Source: Ignavibacteriota bacterium (lineage in GTDB: Bacteria > Bacteroidota > Ignavibacteria > Ignavibacteriales > Melioribacteraceae). Taken from it: a DNA stretch of 64,000 nt. The number at the start of each line of letters is the position of its first letter. The stretch's first letter is position 1. A model generated the notes under the pieces. It was not told where the DNA came from. It made no database searches and saw only the letters and a program-made list of their open reading frames with translations. The stretch is from contig JABFGH010000017.1 of NCBI GenBank assembly GCA_013112585.1, positions 1 through 64,000 on the forward strand, given 5' to 3'. Shown here in pieces: positions 27,730 to 36,312 of this stretch. Both the position numbers and the translations under genes were made by a program.

Positions 27730-27761
27730 GTTTGCAGGTTGAAGGTTTGCAGGTTACAGGT
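27730..27761. repeat. Short direct repeat between convergent genes
   Basis: GTTTGCAGGTT occurs at 27730-27740 and 27744-27754, with a third partial copy (ACAGGTTT). It looks like slippage in non-coding DNA. Confidence 0.5.
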
Positions 27762-27812
27762 TTAAACGCTGAATAGTTTAGGTTGTTTTTGAATCTGCTT
27801 TAATCTATTAAC

Positions 27813-28571
27813 TTATTTTGCTTTGAAAGACTGAATATATTTCTTTGTAAAATCTGAGAGTACTAATCTTCCGCTTATTTCTGCTCGTTGTTCTAAAAGC
27901 TCATCCCAATTTTCTGTGCCTTCCCATAATACTTTCTTCAACTCTGCCATTGCCTCAGAACTGCCGCTGTTCAATTTATTTGCAAGTTCATCAACGGCAA
28001 TTTTTAAATACGCGTTGTTGCTGAAAATTTTTGCATATAATCCTTTTTCCTTACACCACAGAGCAGTTCGCCAATCGTAATCTATCGACATTTCACTAAA
28101 TGCTGCTTTGCCTATTTTTCTTTCTACAGCGGGACCAACTACAAAAGGACCAATCCCCAAAGCTAATTCACTTAATTTTGCCGAAGCGGATTCTACAGCA
28201 AAAGTATAATCTGCTGCGCTTACTAAACCTACTCCCCCGCCAACTACCTTGCCTTGTACCGCTGCAATTATAATTTGCGGGCATTTTCTCATCGCATTTA
28301 TCACTCTGGCAAAACCCATAAAAAATTCTTTTCCGGAATCAAAATTATCAATGGCTATTAATTCATCGAAGGAAGCACCGGCACAGAATGCCTTTTCACC
28401 TTCACTTTTTAGTATGATAACTTTTGCCTCGCTGTTTTCGGCAAGCTCTGTAAAGGTTTCAGCAATTTCTCTTAAAAGTTTTCCCGGCAGTGAATTACTC
28501 TTTGGATGAAAGAATGATACTGCCGCAATGCCATTCTCAATTGTTAAAGAAACTTTCCCTGTCTGATCCAT
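27813..28571 (-). CDS. Enoyl-CoA hydratase/isomerase family protein
   Basis: 252 residues with a crotonase fold. Oxyanion-hole segments are visible: EKAFCAGASFDEL (CoA loop, about 60-72) and AAVQGKVVGGGVGLVSAADY (about 103-122). The substrate region LSELALGIGPFVVGPAVERK keeps one of the two usual glutamates. The exact reaction cannot be told; hydration or isomerisation of an acyl-CoA is likely. GGAG lies five bases before the ATG. It follows the HAD gene by 11 bases, so the two are an operon. Confidence 0.88.
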   Translation of the reverse strand: MDQTGKVSLTIENGIAAVSFFHPKSNSLPGKLLREIAETFTELAENSEAKVIILKSEGEKAFCAGASFDELIAIDNFDSGKEFFMGFARVINAMRKCPQIIIAAVQGKVVGGGVGLVSAADYTFAVESASAKLSELALGIGPFVVGPAVERKIGKAAFSEMSIDYDWRTALWCKEKGLYAKIFSNNAYLKIAVDELANKLNSGSSEAMAELKKVLWEGTENWDELLEQRAEISGRLVLSDFTKKYIQSFKAK

Positions 28572-28582
28572 TCATTCTCCAA

Positions 28583-29224
28583 TTAAAGTTTTGTTATTTC
28601 TGATAAGTCACTAATCAAAAAATCCGGATTTTCATTCCTCAAAATTTCTTTTGAACGATATCCAAAAGTTACAGCACAAGTTTGTGCCCCGGCATTTTTT
28701 CCGCATTGAATATCCATTTCTGTATCGCCGACCATTAAAATATTTTTACATGGAATATCGATTTTGTTAGATATGAAATTCAATGGCTGCGGTGAAGGCT
28801 TTATCTCAATTCCATCTCTTCGTCCGACTATAATATCAAAATAATTTTGAAGATTAAAATGCTCAACTATTAAGTCGGCTTGCTCCTGCATTTTGGTAGT
28901 CAATAAACCTATTTTAATTTTTTCAATTTTCAAATACTCTAATAATTTAACAACTCCGGGATATAATTTCGAGTAATCTATATAATTGAAATAATTTGAT
29001 TTATAAATTCTTATAAATTGATCAAGATCAGAAATTTCAATTTTTAAATCAAAAAAAATTTCTTGAAAATGTTTTCCTATTGTACTGTAAAACTTTGCCG
29101 GATCGATTGGGTGATTATAACCGCACTCCGCCAACGCCATTTTTACAGTCTTTAAAATTGTCTCATGCGAACTTACAAGCGTTCCGTCTAAATCAAATAC
29201 TACTGCTTCAATTTTATTTTTAAT
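28583..29224 (-). CDS. HAD-family phosphatase, phosphoglycolate-phosphatase-like, non-canonical start
   Basis: About 213 residues. The first ATG in the frame (29138-29140) lies downstream of the catalytic motif. Reading further upstream in the same frame gives KIEAVVFDLDGTLVSSHE, the DxDGT nucleophile motif, before a stop about 20 bases above. No ATG, GTG or TTG exists in that extension. An AGGA at 29233-29236 stands eight bases before an ATT (29222-29224) and five before an ATA. I take ATT as the start. Other motifs: LTTKM (motif II), KPSPQPL (motif III) and MVGDTEMDIQCGKNAG (motif IV). Pgp-like enzymes remove phosphate from 2-phosphoglycolate or related small molecules. The crotonase gene follows closely. 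Confidence 0.8.
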   Translation of the reverse strand: MKNKIEAVVFDLDGTLVSSHETILKTVKMALAECGYNHPIDPAKFYSTIGKHFQEIFFDLKIEISDLDQFIRIYKSNYFNYIDYSKLYPGVVKLLEYLKIEKIKIGLLTTKMQEQADLIVEHFNLQNYFDIIVGRRDGIEIKPSPQPLNFISNKIDIPCKNILMVGDTEMDIQCGKNAGAQTCAVTFGYRSKEILRNENPDFLISDLSEITKL

Positions 29225-29272
29225 TATATATTTCCTAAAAATTTATATTATACTCTCTAATTTGCATTCAGT

Positions 29273-29386
29273 GTAAAGTAGATTGCTTGCGATCTGCTTT
29301 TTAACTAACCGAATTGCCGCAATCTGATTCCGCTGGGACAGGCAATCTGCTTTTTGAATAAACAGATTGCAAGCAATCCGTTTTAC
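29273..29386. repeat. 114-nt imperfect palindromic element
   Basis: The ends are 24-base inverted repeats with four mismatches: 29273-29296 (core GATTGCTTGC) and 29363-29386 (core GCAAGCAATC). The interior repeats the word AATCTG and a CTGCTTTTT piece twice. It sits between two same-direction genes and has no frame. It resembles a small non-autonomous or REP-type element and is unrelated in sequence to the clusters at 2.5 and 7 kb. Confidence 0.65.
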
Positions 29387-29401
29387 TTTTATGCTCCAAT
29401 T

Positions 29402-29977
29402 TTATTTAGTTCTTCGCCACACTATTTTATCACCTACATTAATTCCAAATTTGCTAGTGTAGCCGCCAACAACTTCAACAACATAAATAGCCGGTTTTGT
29501 TGAAGGATATGAATTATCAGAAAATGTTTCAGTGTTTTTATGAATTGTTACAATCTCTTCATTTGAGTTAACAAAAATAATATCCAGTGAAATTTCAGTA
29601 TTGCGCATCCAGAATGATTGGTACTCTTCGCGAGTAAAAATAAAAAGCATGCCCTGGTTTTCCTTCATTTCCTTCCTGAACATTAAACCTTGTGTGCGTC
29701 CCCTATCATCTTCTGCAATTTCTATATCAATTGATGATATATATTCTGATCGCTTGGTATTAAAAGTCAGCTCCCCTTCTTTAGTAAAATAATCCTCTGC
29801 ATTTTTTTCATTATTTTGTATCGGCTTTTCGGCTGAAACATTATTGTTACTGCAAGTAGAAATTATATTACTAGCGAATACAAACACCACAATTACGGCG
29901 ATTACTATGGTTATCAGTTTAAGATTAAGATTAGATTTTTTTTTGCGTGTTGGATTAACATTTTTTTTGTTTGACAT
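29402..29977 (-). CDS. DUF192 membrane-anchored protein
   Basis: 191 residues: a basic N-terminus, one membrane span at about 20-40 (LKLITIVIAVIVVFVFAS), a short linker, then a DUF192 domain at about 75-190. The family signature is FWMRNTEISLDIIFVNS, preceded by GRTQGLMFRKEM and followed by VVEVVGGYTSKFGINVGDKI. The span may be a signal anchor, leaving the domain in the periplasm. DUF192 proteins are found in bacteria and archaea and have no firm function. Confidence 0.88.
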   Translation of the reverse strand: MSNKKNVNPTRKKKSNLNLKLITIVIAVIVVFVFASNIISTCSNNNVSAEKPIQNNEKNAEDYFTKEGELTFNTKRSEYISSIDIEIAEDDRGRTQGLMFRKEMKENQGMLFIFTREEYQSFWMRNTEISLDIIFVNSNEEIVTIHKNTETFSDNSYPSTKPAIYVVEVVGGYTSKFGINVGDKIVWRRTK

Positions 29978-30095
29978 AATTTAAGATTGATAATTTATTT
30001 TTAAAAATGATAGTTTGTTTTAAAAATTGATTTAGATTATTTTTTAACATAAATAAATTCAATAAAAATATTATTAAAGTAAATTTAAATTTTAA

Positions 30096-30956
30096 ATGAA
30101 TAAATTAATATTAAGTAGAGAAGAAGTCAGTTTAAACCCAACCCAGTTAAAAATGGCAGAAAGCGGATGGGGAAATGATGCAATTGAAAACACAGTTGTT
30201 GAAAAAATAACTTATAATTCTGATGGATTAAAAGTAAAAGGATTTATTGCTTACCCTAAAAACAGCAGCGAAAAACATCCTTGTATTATATGGTGCCGGG
30301 GAGGTATTGGTAATTCCGGTGCAATCGACAGTTTTAATGCACGAGGAATATTTGGTCAATTGGCAAGTTGGGGCTATGTAGTTTTTGCCAGCCAATACCG
30401 CGGAAATGTTGGCGGCGAGGGCAAAGATGAATTTGGGGGAAGCGATGTAAATGACGTACTAAATTTAATTCCGCTTGCAAATGAAATTCCGCAAGCTGAT
30501 AAAAACCTTTGGGGCATTGAGGGATGGAGCAGAGGCGGTATGATGACTTATCTTGCACTGACGAAAACTTCAAAATTTAAGGCTGCAGTTGTAACCGGAG
30601 GTATTGCCGATTTAAGATGCAACTCTGCCGAAAGCAGATTTATGCGTAAATTGTACGAAACATCAATTGGAACTTTCGGTACAGATAATTTTAACAGTAA
30701 ATGTCACTCACGTTCAATTGTAAACTTTCCGGAAAAATTATCAAAAGAAACTCCTCTGCTTTTAATTCATGGTAATGCCGATACCCGTGTTCTGCCGCGT
30801 GATTCATTGGATTTATCCGTCAAACTTCTTCAGCAAAATATCCCTTTCAGATTATTGATGCTTGAAAATGGTGATCATTTTTTAAAGAATCATAGAAAGG
30901 AAGTTGACACAAATAGAAAAATGTGGTTTGAAAAATATTTGAAAAATAATAATTAA
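30096..30956 (+). CDS. Alpha/beta hydrolase, prolyl-oligopeptidase-like
   Basis: 286 residues with no signal peptide. Nucleophile elbow GWSRGGM with Ser145, oxyanion region IIWCRGGIGNSG, a late Asp in LLIHGNADTRV and His in ENGDHFLKNH, giving a full triad. The N-terminal YNSDGLKVKGFIAYPK block is typical of the S9-like and dienelactone-hydrolase-like group. It could be a peptidase or an esterase. It is followed after nine bases by the EVE gene, so they are probably co-transcribed. Confidence 0.82.
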   Translation: MNKLILSREEVSLNPTQLKMAESGWGNDAIENTVVEKITYNSDGLKVKGFIAYPKNSSEKHPCIIWCRGGIGNSGAIDSFNARGIFGQLASWGYVVFASQYRGNVGGEGKDEFGGSDVNDVLNLIPLANEIPQADKNLWGIEGWSRGGMMTYLALTKTSKFKAAVVTGGIADLRCNSAESRFMRKLYETSIGTFGTDNFNSKCHSRSIVNFPEKLSKETPLLLIHGNADTRVLPRDSLDLSVKLLQQNIPFRLLMLENGDHFLKNHRKEVDTNRKMWFEKYLKNNN

Positions 30957-30965
30957 GGAAAAATT

Positions 30966-31427
30966 ATGGCGAAGAAATATTGGCTGTTTAAAAGTGAGCC
31001 AAATGCATACTCAATTTATGATATGGAAAAAGATAAAACAACGTTCTGGGATGGCGTAAGAAATTACCAGGCAAGAAATTTTATCAGAGATGATATGAAA
31101 AAAGGAGACCAAGTTCTGTTCTATCACAGCAATGCTAAGCCGAATGCCGTTGCTGGTATTTGCGAAATTATAAAAGAAGGATACCCCGATTTTACAGCTT
31201 TTGATCCGGATAACAAACATTTTGATCCCAAAAGTAAAACCGATGAACCAGCCTGGTTTATGGTTGATATAAAATTTATTAAAAAGTTTAAGAATGCAGT
31301 AACCTTAGAGGAGATAAAAAACAACACAAAACTAAAAAACACGAGGCTCGTCCAAAGGGGTAACAGGTTATCAGTTTTTCCCATTAAAAAAGCGGAGTTT
31401 GATGAAATAGTAAAAATGAGTAAGTAA
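30966..31427 (+). CDS. EVE domain protein
   Basis: 153 residues, a single EVE domain of the PUA-like fold: KKYWLFKSEPNAYSI at the start, WDGVRNYQARNFIRDDMKKG, VLFYHSN and DEPAWFMVDIKF. AAGGAAAAATT precedes the ATG. EVE proteins bind modified bases in RNA or DNA; the human relative THYN1 is one example, and some bacterial EVE domains are parts of modification-dependent restriction enzymes. Here the domain stands alone beside a hydrolase, so a defence role is not supported by context. Its tryptophan and tyrosine cage residues appear intact. Confidence 0.92.
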   Translation: MAKKYWLFKSEPNAYSIYDMEKDKTTFWDGVRNYQARNFIRDDMKKGDQVLFYHSNAKPNAVAGICEIIKEGYPDFTAFDPDNKHFDPKSKTDEPAWFMVDIKFIKKFKNAVTLEEIKNNTKLKNTRLVQRGNRLSVFPIKKAEFDEIVKMSK

Positions 31428-31523
31428 ACATTTTGAACCGAAATTTGATGAACAAAGTAGTTTATTTGTACGTCTAACATTTGTTTACTCTGCTCTTTTT
31501 CATCAAAAATTGTGTTGTTATAT

Positions 31524-33446
31524 ATGAACATTATTAGAATTAAATTTGTCCAATTATCACTTATCCTCTCTTTAATAGGGGGTTTAGGTTGTACCTCTCA
31601 AAACCCAAAAGTTCCGCTCATTCCAATCGAAGATTTTTTTAAAAATCCTGTAAAAGATAAATTCAGAATTTCTCCCTCCGGTGAAAAACTTGCGTTTTTG
31701 AAATCGTGGGAAAACCGTATGAATATTTTTGTTCAAAACATAGGTGGTGAAAAAACAGCACGAATTACAAATTCTGCCGAACGCGATATCAAATACTTTT
31801 TCTGGGCAAATGATAATAGAATAGTTTATTTACAAGACTCCAACGGTGATGAGAATTACCATCTTTTTGCTGTTGATCCCGACGGTTCCCACCATAAAGA
31901 TTTAACCCCTTTTAAAAATACAACCGTTAAAGTTATAGATGAATTAAGAGATAGCGAAAATGAAATGATTATTTCGCTGAACAAAAGAAAGAAAACAATT
32001 TTTGATGCATACAGATTAAATATTAAAACCGGAGAACTTAAGTTAACTGCTAAAAATCCCGGTAAGGTTACACGTTGGATGACAGACAACAAGGGCATTA
32101 TTAGAATTGCCGTTATTACTGATGGAGTTAACATGGGAATTCTATACCGCGATAATGAAAATGAAGAATTCAAACCCACAATAGTAACCGACTTTAAGAA
32201 TGAACTAACTCCCCTATTCTTTACTCCAGATAACAAGAACATTTATGCGTGTTCAAATATAGGTAGAGACAAATGTGCAATTATAAAATATGATGTAACA
32301 AAAGGCAGAGAAGTAGAGGAAGTTTATTCTCATCCTGATGTTGATGTTTGGAATTTAATTCGCTCGAATAGGAATGAACTTGTTGGAGTAGTTTACACAA
32401 CGTGGAAAAAGCAAATTCATTTTTTTGATGAAGATAGAAAAATACTTCAGAAAAAGTTGGAAAGACAGCTTGCAAATTTAGAGGTAGTAATTGTTAATGC
32501 CGATGATAAAGAGAAGAAATTTATTGTTAGAACATTTAGTGATAAAAATTTAGGTGCATTTTATTACTATGATGAAGAAAAAAAATATTTAGAAAAACTA
32601 TCGGATGTTAGTCCCTGGTTAAAAGCCGAAAATATGGCTCACATGAAACCGATAACATATAAATCGAGAGACGGAAAAACGATAAATGGCTATCTAACAT
32701 TACCGCGTAACGTTAAAGCGGAAAACTTGCCGGTAGTTATAAATCCCCACGGCGGACCTTGGACAAGAGATTATTGGGGATTCAATAAAGAAGTACAATT
32801 TTTAGCAAACAGAGGTTATGCCGTACTGCAGATGAATTATCGCGGTTCAACCGGCTATGGAAAGGATTTTTGGCAAGCCGGTTTTAAAGAATGGGGCGGC
32901 ACTATACAAAATGATATTGCCGACGGTGTAAACTGGCTAATTAAACAATCAATTGCTGATCCAAAAAGAATTGCTATTTATGGTTCATCATTCGGGGGTT
33001 ACGCTGCATTAGCCGGGTTAGTAAACTATCCTGAGTTGTACGCATGCGGAGTAAGTAAATCGGGTATACATAATATTTTTGCTTTTTTAAATTCTATTCC
33101 GCCCTACTGGCAGCCGCTTAAAGAAATGATTTATGAAATGGTTGGTGACCCGGTAAAAGATTCTTCTTCACTAAAATTAATGTCGCCTTTTTTTAATATC
33201 GATAAAATAAAGGACCCCGTACTTATTGCTCAAGGAGGTAATGATCCTAAAGTGCCCGTTGATACTACAATTCAATTTATTAAAAAGCTTGAAGAAAACG
33301 GAATAAGTGTGGACTATTTTTATAAAGAAAAAGAAGGACATGGATTTAAGAATGAAGAAAATAAAATTGAATTTTATGGAGTGCTTGAAAGCTTTCTTGC
33401 AAAACATCTTTTAGGAAGAAAATCAAATTTGACACATAAAAATTAA
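31524..33446 (+). CDS. S9-family peptidase (lipoprotein)
   Basis: 640 residues from ATG 31524; a GTG four codons earlier gives a less natural N-terminus. The lipobox is GGLGC. An N-terminal beta-propeller (about 40-360) shows TolB-like strands such as FRISPSGEKLAFLKSW. The catalytic domain has INPHGGPWTRDYWGF, the elbow YGSSFGGYAAL with Ser489, Asp in AQGGNDPKVPVD and His in KEGHGF. This is the acylaminoacyl-peptidase/DPP group, which trims peptides. As a lipoprotein it acts in the periplasm or on the surface. Confidence 0.92.
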   Translation: MNIIRIKFVQLSLILSLIGGLGCTSQNPKVPLIPIEDFFKNPVKDKFRISPSGEKLAFLKSWENRMNIFVQNIGGEKTARITNSAERDIKYFFWANDNRIVYLQDSNGDENYHLFAVDPDGSHHKDLTPFKNTTVKVIDELRDSENEMIISLNKRKKTIFDAYRLNIKTGELKLTAKNPGKVTRWMTDNKGIIRIAVITDGVNMGILYRDNENEEFKPTIVTDFKNELTPLFFTPDNKNIYACSNIGRDKCAIIKYDVTKGREVEEVYSHPDVDVWNLIRSNRNELVGVVYTTWKKQIHFFDEDRKILQKKLERQLANLEVVIVNADDKEKKFIVRTFSDKNLGAFYYYDEEKKYLEKLSDVSPWLKAENMAHMKPITYKSRDGKTINGYLTLPRNVKAENLPVVINPHGGPWTRDYWGFNKEVQFLANRGYAVLQMNYRGSTGYGKDFWQAGFKEWGGTIQNDIADGVNWLIKQSIADPKRIAIYGSSFGGYAALAGLVNYPELYACGVSKSGIHNIFAFLNSIPPYWQPLKEMIYEMVGDPVKDSSSLKLMSPFFNIDKIKDPVLIAQGGNDPKVPVDTTIQFIKKLEENGISVDYFYKEKEGHGFKNEENKIEFYGVLESFLAKHLLGRKSNLTHKN

Positions 33447-33522
33447 TTTAAGTTCAACCCAGCCAAAGTATTTTTTGACTTGTGAAACTTTTTAATATAA
33501 AAAGTGTAAAATTCGTCTAGTA

Positions 33523-33546
33523 ATTCTTATTATTGCATATAAGAAT
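33523..33546 (+). promoter_or_regulatory. Palindrome before the Sel1 gene
   Basis: ATTCTTAT and ATAAGAAT form a perfect 8-bp inverted repeat with an 8-base spacer, 25 bases before the TTG start. It could be an operator or an mRNA leader hairpin. Confidence 0.35.
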
Positions 33547-33571
33547 GATTGATTAACGAAACGAATACCCT

Positions 33572-35113
33572 TTGAAAATTATTATAACCTTCATTTTCCT
33601 ATTACTTTCCTACAGCATTTTTGCTCAGGATTCTACAGTTAGTTCTGCATTCAAGGATAATTTACCAAATAAAAAGTACCCTTTAATAAAACCTAAATAC
33701 CCTTCCTACCCATTGATGACAGGATTTTTATTAACACAAGAAGCAAAAAAAGGTGATCCTTTTGCTCAGCACGAATTAGGATTGCGTTACTTATTAGGCA
33801 GAGGATTTGCTCCCGATACAGTTGCGGCTGTTCAATGGATTAAAAAAGCGGCAAATCAAAAATTAGCTGCTGCACAGTTCAATTATGCCATTATGCTTAT
33901 TAATGGCTTGGGCACTAATTGGAATCCCTTTGAAGCATTTGAAAGATTTAAATATGCTGCCGAAAGTAAAATGCCCGAAGCACAGTATATGTACGGCAGT
34001 TTACTTACTGACAACTTAATTGTAAATAAAGATATGACTGAAGCATATAAGTGGATTAAAAAAGCATCGGATGCAGGCTATGAACCTGCGGCTGAAGCGC
34101 TTAAATCTATGATGGAATCGGGCATGGTTCTTCCTGCTGACCCTAATTACAATAATAATATTAACGCGCAATTAGATTCATCTGCATTATCAAATTTTAG
34201 CGGAGCCTTAACCAGCAGCCCCATTGAGTTAGATTTTTATGATTTCAGTTCCGATTCTGTTACCCACGATGAGAAATTAATTAGAGAAATTTTTGATAAA
34301 AATTATGAAGAAGTAAAAAATATTTTGGGTATTCGAAACTCAAATACTGATAGTTCAACAGTTGATTCAACAATTTCGGGTTTAATTAAATTTGCCTCTG
34401 AATCTGGCAGCCCCGAAGCTCTAATTTTAGAAGCCAAGAGTTATGAAAACGGTTACAAAGTTAAAAAGGATTTAATATTAGCAGCTGAAAAATATATTCG
34501 TTCCCTTCGCTTGGGCTCGCAACGCTCGGCTGCATTTTTATTAAAACTTATTAAAGAAAATAAATTTATGCAAAAACTGGAAAAGGGTGTGAATAATGGG
34601 GAACCCGATGCCAAATATGTTTGGGCGGGACTTGTTGCTTTAGGATTTAATTATAGTATAACAGGAAAGCAGGCATTAGAGTTATTGGAATCGGCTGCGG
34701 ATGAAGGACATATTTATTCAATTATTGAATTAGGCTTGTGCTACTACAACGGGAACTTAGTTGATAAGGATAGAAACCGCGCAGTAGAATATTGGCAAAA
34801 AGCTCATAATCTTGGCAGCGAAGAAGGCAGAATAAGAATTATTCTTGATAGAGTTAGAAGAGCGAACAAGAGTGATAATTTTTCTCAAGAAATTAAAATA
34901 TTAAAAAGAAATGCAGCCGAAGGTTCGGTCTTAGCAGAAATGGCTTTAGCATATTGTTATGAATTTGGGATAGGTTTGCCGGTAGATAAAGCCGAAGCAG
35001 TAAAGTATTATAGAAGAGCAGCACAAAGAGGAAATGAAGCGGCTTATAATTCATTATTAAAAATTTATGATAGTGTAAGACCGAATGATGATAAATATAA
35101 TATTGTGGAGTAA
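33572..35113 (+). CDS. Exported Sel1-repeat protein
   Basis: 513 residues with a TTG start at 33572; the signal peptide that follows directly (MKIIITFIFLLLSYSIFAQ when read from TTG) supports it. Sel1/TPR-like units appear at about 58-170 (AQHELGLRYLLGRGFAPDTVAAVQW, AQYMYGSLLTDN) and again at about 340-500 (AKYVWAGLVAL, SIIELGLCYYNG, AEMALAYCYEFGIGLPVD). A less regular acidic middle lies between. Sel1 repeats mediate protein contacts, often in envelope or signalling processes. The gene converges with the phosphatase gene, with seven bases between stops. Confidence 0.88.
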   Translation: MKIIITFIFLLLSYSIFAQDSTVSSAFKDNLPNKKYPLIKPKYPSYPLMTGFLLTQEAKKGDPFAQHELGLRYLLGRGFAPDTVAAVQWIKKAANQKLAAAQFNYAIMLINGLGTNWNPFEAFERFKYAAESKMPEAQYMYGSLLTDNLIVNKDMTEAYKWIKKASDAGYEPAAEALKSMMESGMVLPADPNYNNNINAQLDSSALSNFSGALTSSPIELDFYDFSSDSVTHDEKLIREIFDKNYEEVKNILGIRNSNTDSSTVDSTISGLIKFASESGSPEALILEAKSYENGYKVKKDLILAAEKYIRSLRLGSQRSAAFLLKLIKENKFMQKLEKGVNNGEPDAKYVWAGLVALGFNYSITGKQALELLESAADEGHIYSIIELGLCYYNGNLVDKDRNRAVEYWQKAHNLGSEEGRIRIILDRVRRANKSDNFSQEIKILKRNAAEGSVLAEMALAYCYEFGIGLPVDKAEAVKYYRRAAQRGNEAAYNSLLKIYDSVRPNDDKYNIVE

Positions 35114-35120
35114 TGAATAA

Positions 35121-36209
35121 TTAAATTGGTAAATACTTAATTATTACCATCGTCAAATCATCTTGCTGCACTGCATCTCCGCAAAAAAAATCAACTTCTC
35201 TAATAATTATTTTCTTTAATTCCTCAATAGGTTTATCCGCATTTCCCTCAATAATTTTTTTTATTCTATCAAAACCAAATTGTGATTTTCTTGAATTCAT
35301 TGCTTCAGGTAAGCCATCGGTAAAAAAGAAAAGAATGTCATCTTCATTCATCCTAATCTTTTTTTCTTCTAAAGTATTCTCAAAAATACCTCTATCATTT
35401 AATCCAATACCAATCCCTCTTGGATTTATTTCTTCAAGCTGTTCTTCATTTTTCTTATACCAAAATATCGGGGTATGACCTGCACTGCAAGCTTTTACTC
35501 TCCCATTTTCTTCAATACCCGCAGCAATTATTGTTAAAAAGTATCCTTTCCGCAATTTTTTTGAAAACACCTTATTCAACTTTAACAAAACTTCTTTAGC
35601 AGTGTTTAAGTCAGAAACTAACGTATGGAGTATTGCCTGCACCCTTACCATATACAATGCTGCAGCTAATCCCTTACCCGATATATCACCTATTACTAAA
35701 TATGATTTTGAATTGGATTCAATTATATCGTAATAATCTCCGCCGACTTCCTTAGCGGATTTATAAAAGCTGGTATATTCAAAATTCTTTAAACTTTGAT
35801 TGTTTGTCGGCATTAAATCTTCTTGAATTTTTCTTGCGAGGATCAAATCATCTTTTACAATAAGTTTATCAGCCAGTTCAAAAGCCAGCAAAATATTAAT
35901 AACTAAGAATGCCGCAATTGCATAACCCCAAGCTGCCTGCACAACGCCCACAAAAAATACTAACAAAGTTATAATATACACGATTCTTCTTGCAGGGGAG
36001 ATTCGTAATAGAAATGCATTAAAAAGCGATCGGGCAAAAATTAATGCCCGCACAAATCTATTTTTGGATGTATCGGGCTTAGGGATATTAGTTGTGTAGA
36101 ATTCGTAAATGTCTGAAGCATCTCGTCTAATCAATCTTTCAATTTCACTAAAACTTAAATCGCTTGTATAAAGTTCAAAAATTCTTTTGATAGGATTTTG
36201 TTTTGGCAT
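35121..36209 (-). CDS. Membrane-bound SpoIIE/RsbU-type serine phosphatase
   Basis: 362 residues. Two membrane spans at about 78-112 (IVYIITLLVFFVGVVQAAWG, then AIAAFLVINILLAFEL) anchor a cytoplasmic PP2C-like domain at about 125-360. Metal-binding segments are visible: EVGGDYYDII, GDISGKGLAAALYM and DDILFFFTDGLPEAM. The PIRKIQED-like lead (LARKIQEDLMP) is typical of RsbU-type phosphatases that act on anti-sigma antagonist proteins. It is divergent from the histidine kinase gene with 103 bases between, so the two may respond together. No partner anti-sigma factor is in the window. Confidence 0.9.
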   Translation of the reverse strand: MPKQNPIKRIFELYTSDLSFSEIERLIRRDASDIYEFYTTNIPKPDTSKNRFVRALIFARSLFNAFLLRISPARRIVYIITLLVFFVGVVQAAWGYAIAAFLVINILLAFELADKLIVKDDLILARKIQEDLMPTNNQSLKNFEYTSFYKSAKEVGGDYYDIIESNSKSYLVIGDISGKGLAAALYMVRVQAILHTLVSDLNTAKEVLLKLNKVFSKKLRKGYFLTIIAAGIEENGRVKACSAGHTPIFWYKKNEEQLEEINPRGIGIGLNDRGIFENTLEEKKIRMNEDDILFFFTDGLPEAMNSRKSQFGFDRIKKIIEGNADKPIEELKKIIIREVDFFCGDAVQQDDLTMVIIKYLPI

Positions 36210-36312
36210 AGCAAAAATTATTAATTTGAAAATGATTTTAAGTTAAGTCAAAATAAGAAATTGAATTTTACTATTTTAATAATATCTATTTAAAAATTAC
36301 AACTTCAGTTTT

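Noticed and set aside
30966-31427. EVE protein as part of a restriction system
   Set aside because: No nuclease, methylase or helicase lies nearby; the neighbours are a hydrolase and a peptidase.
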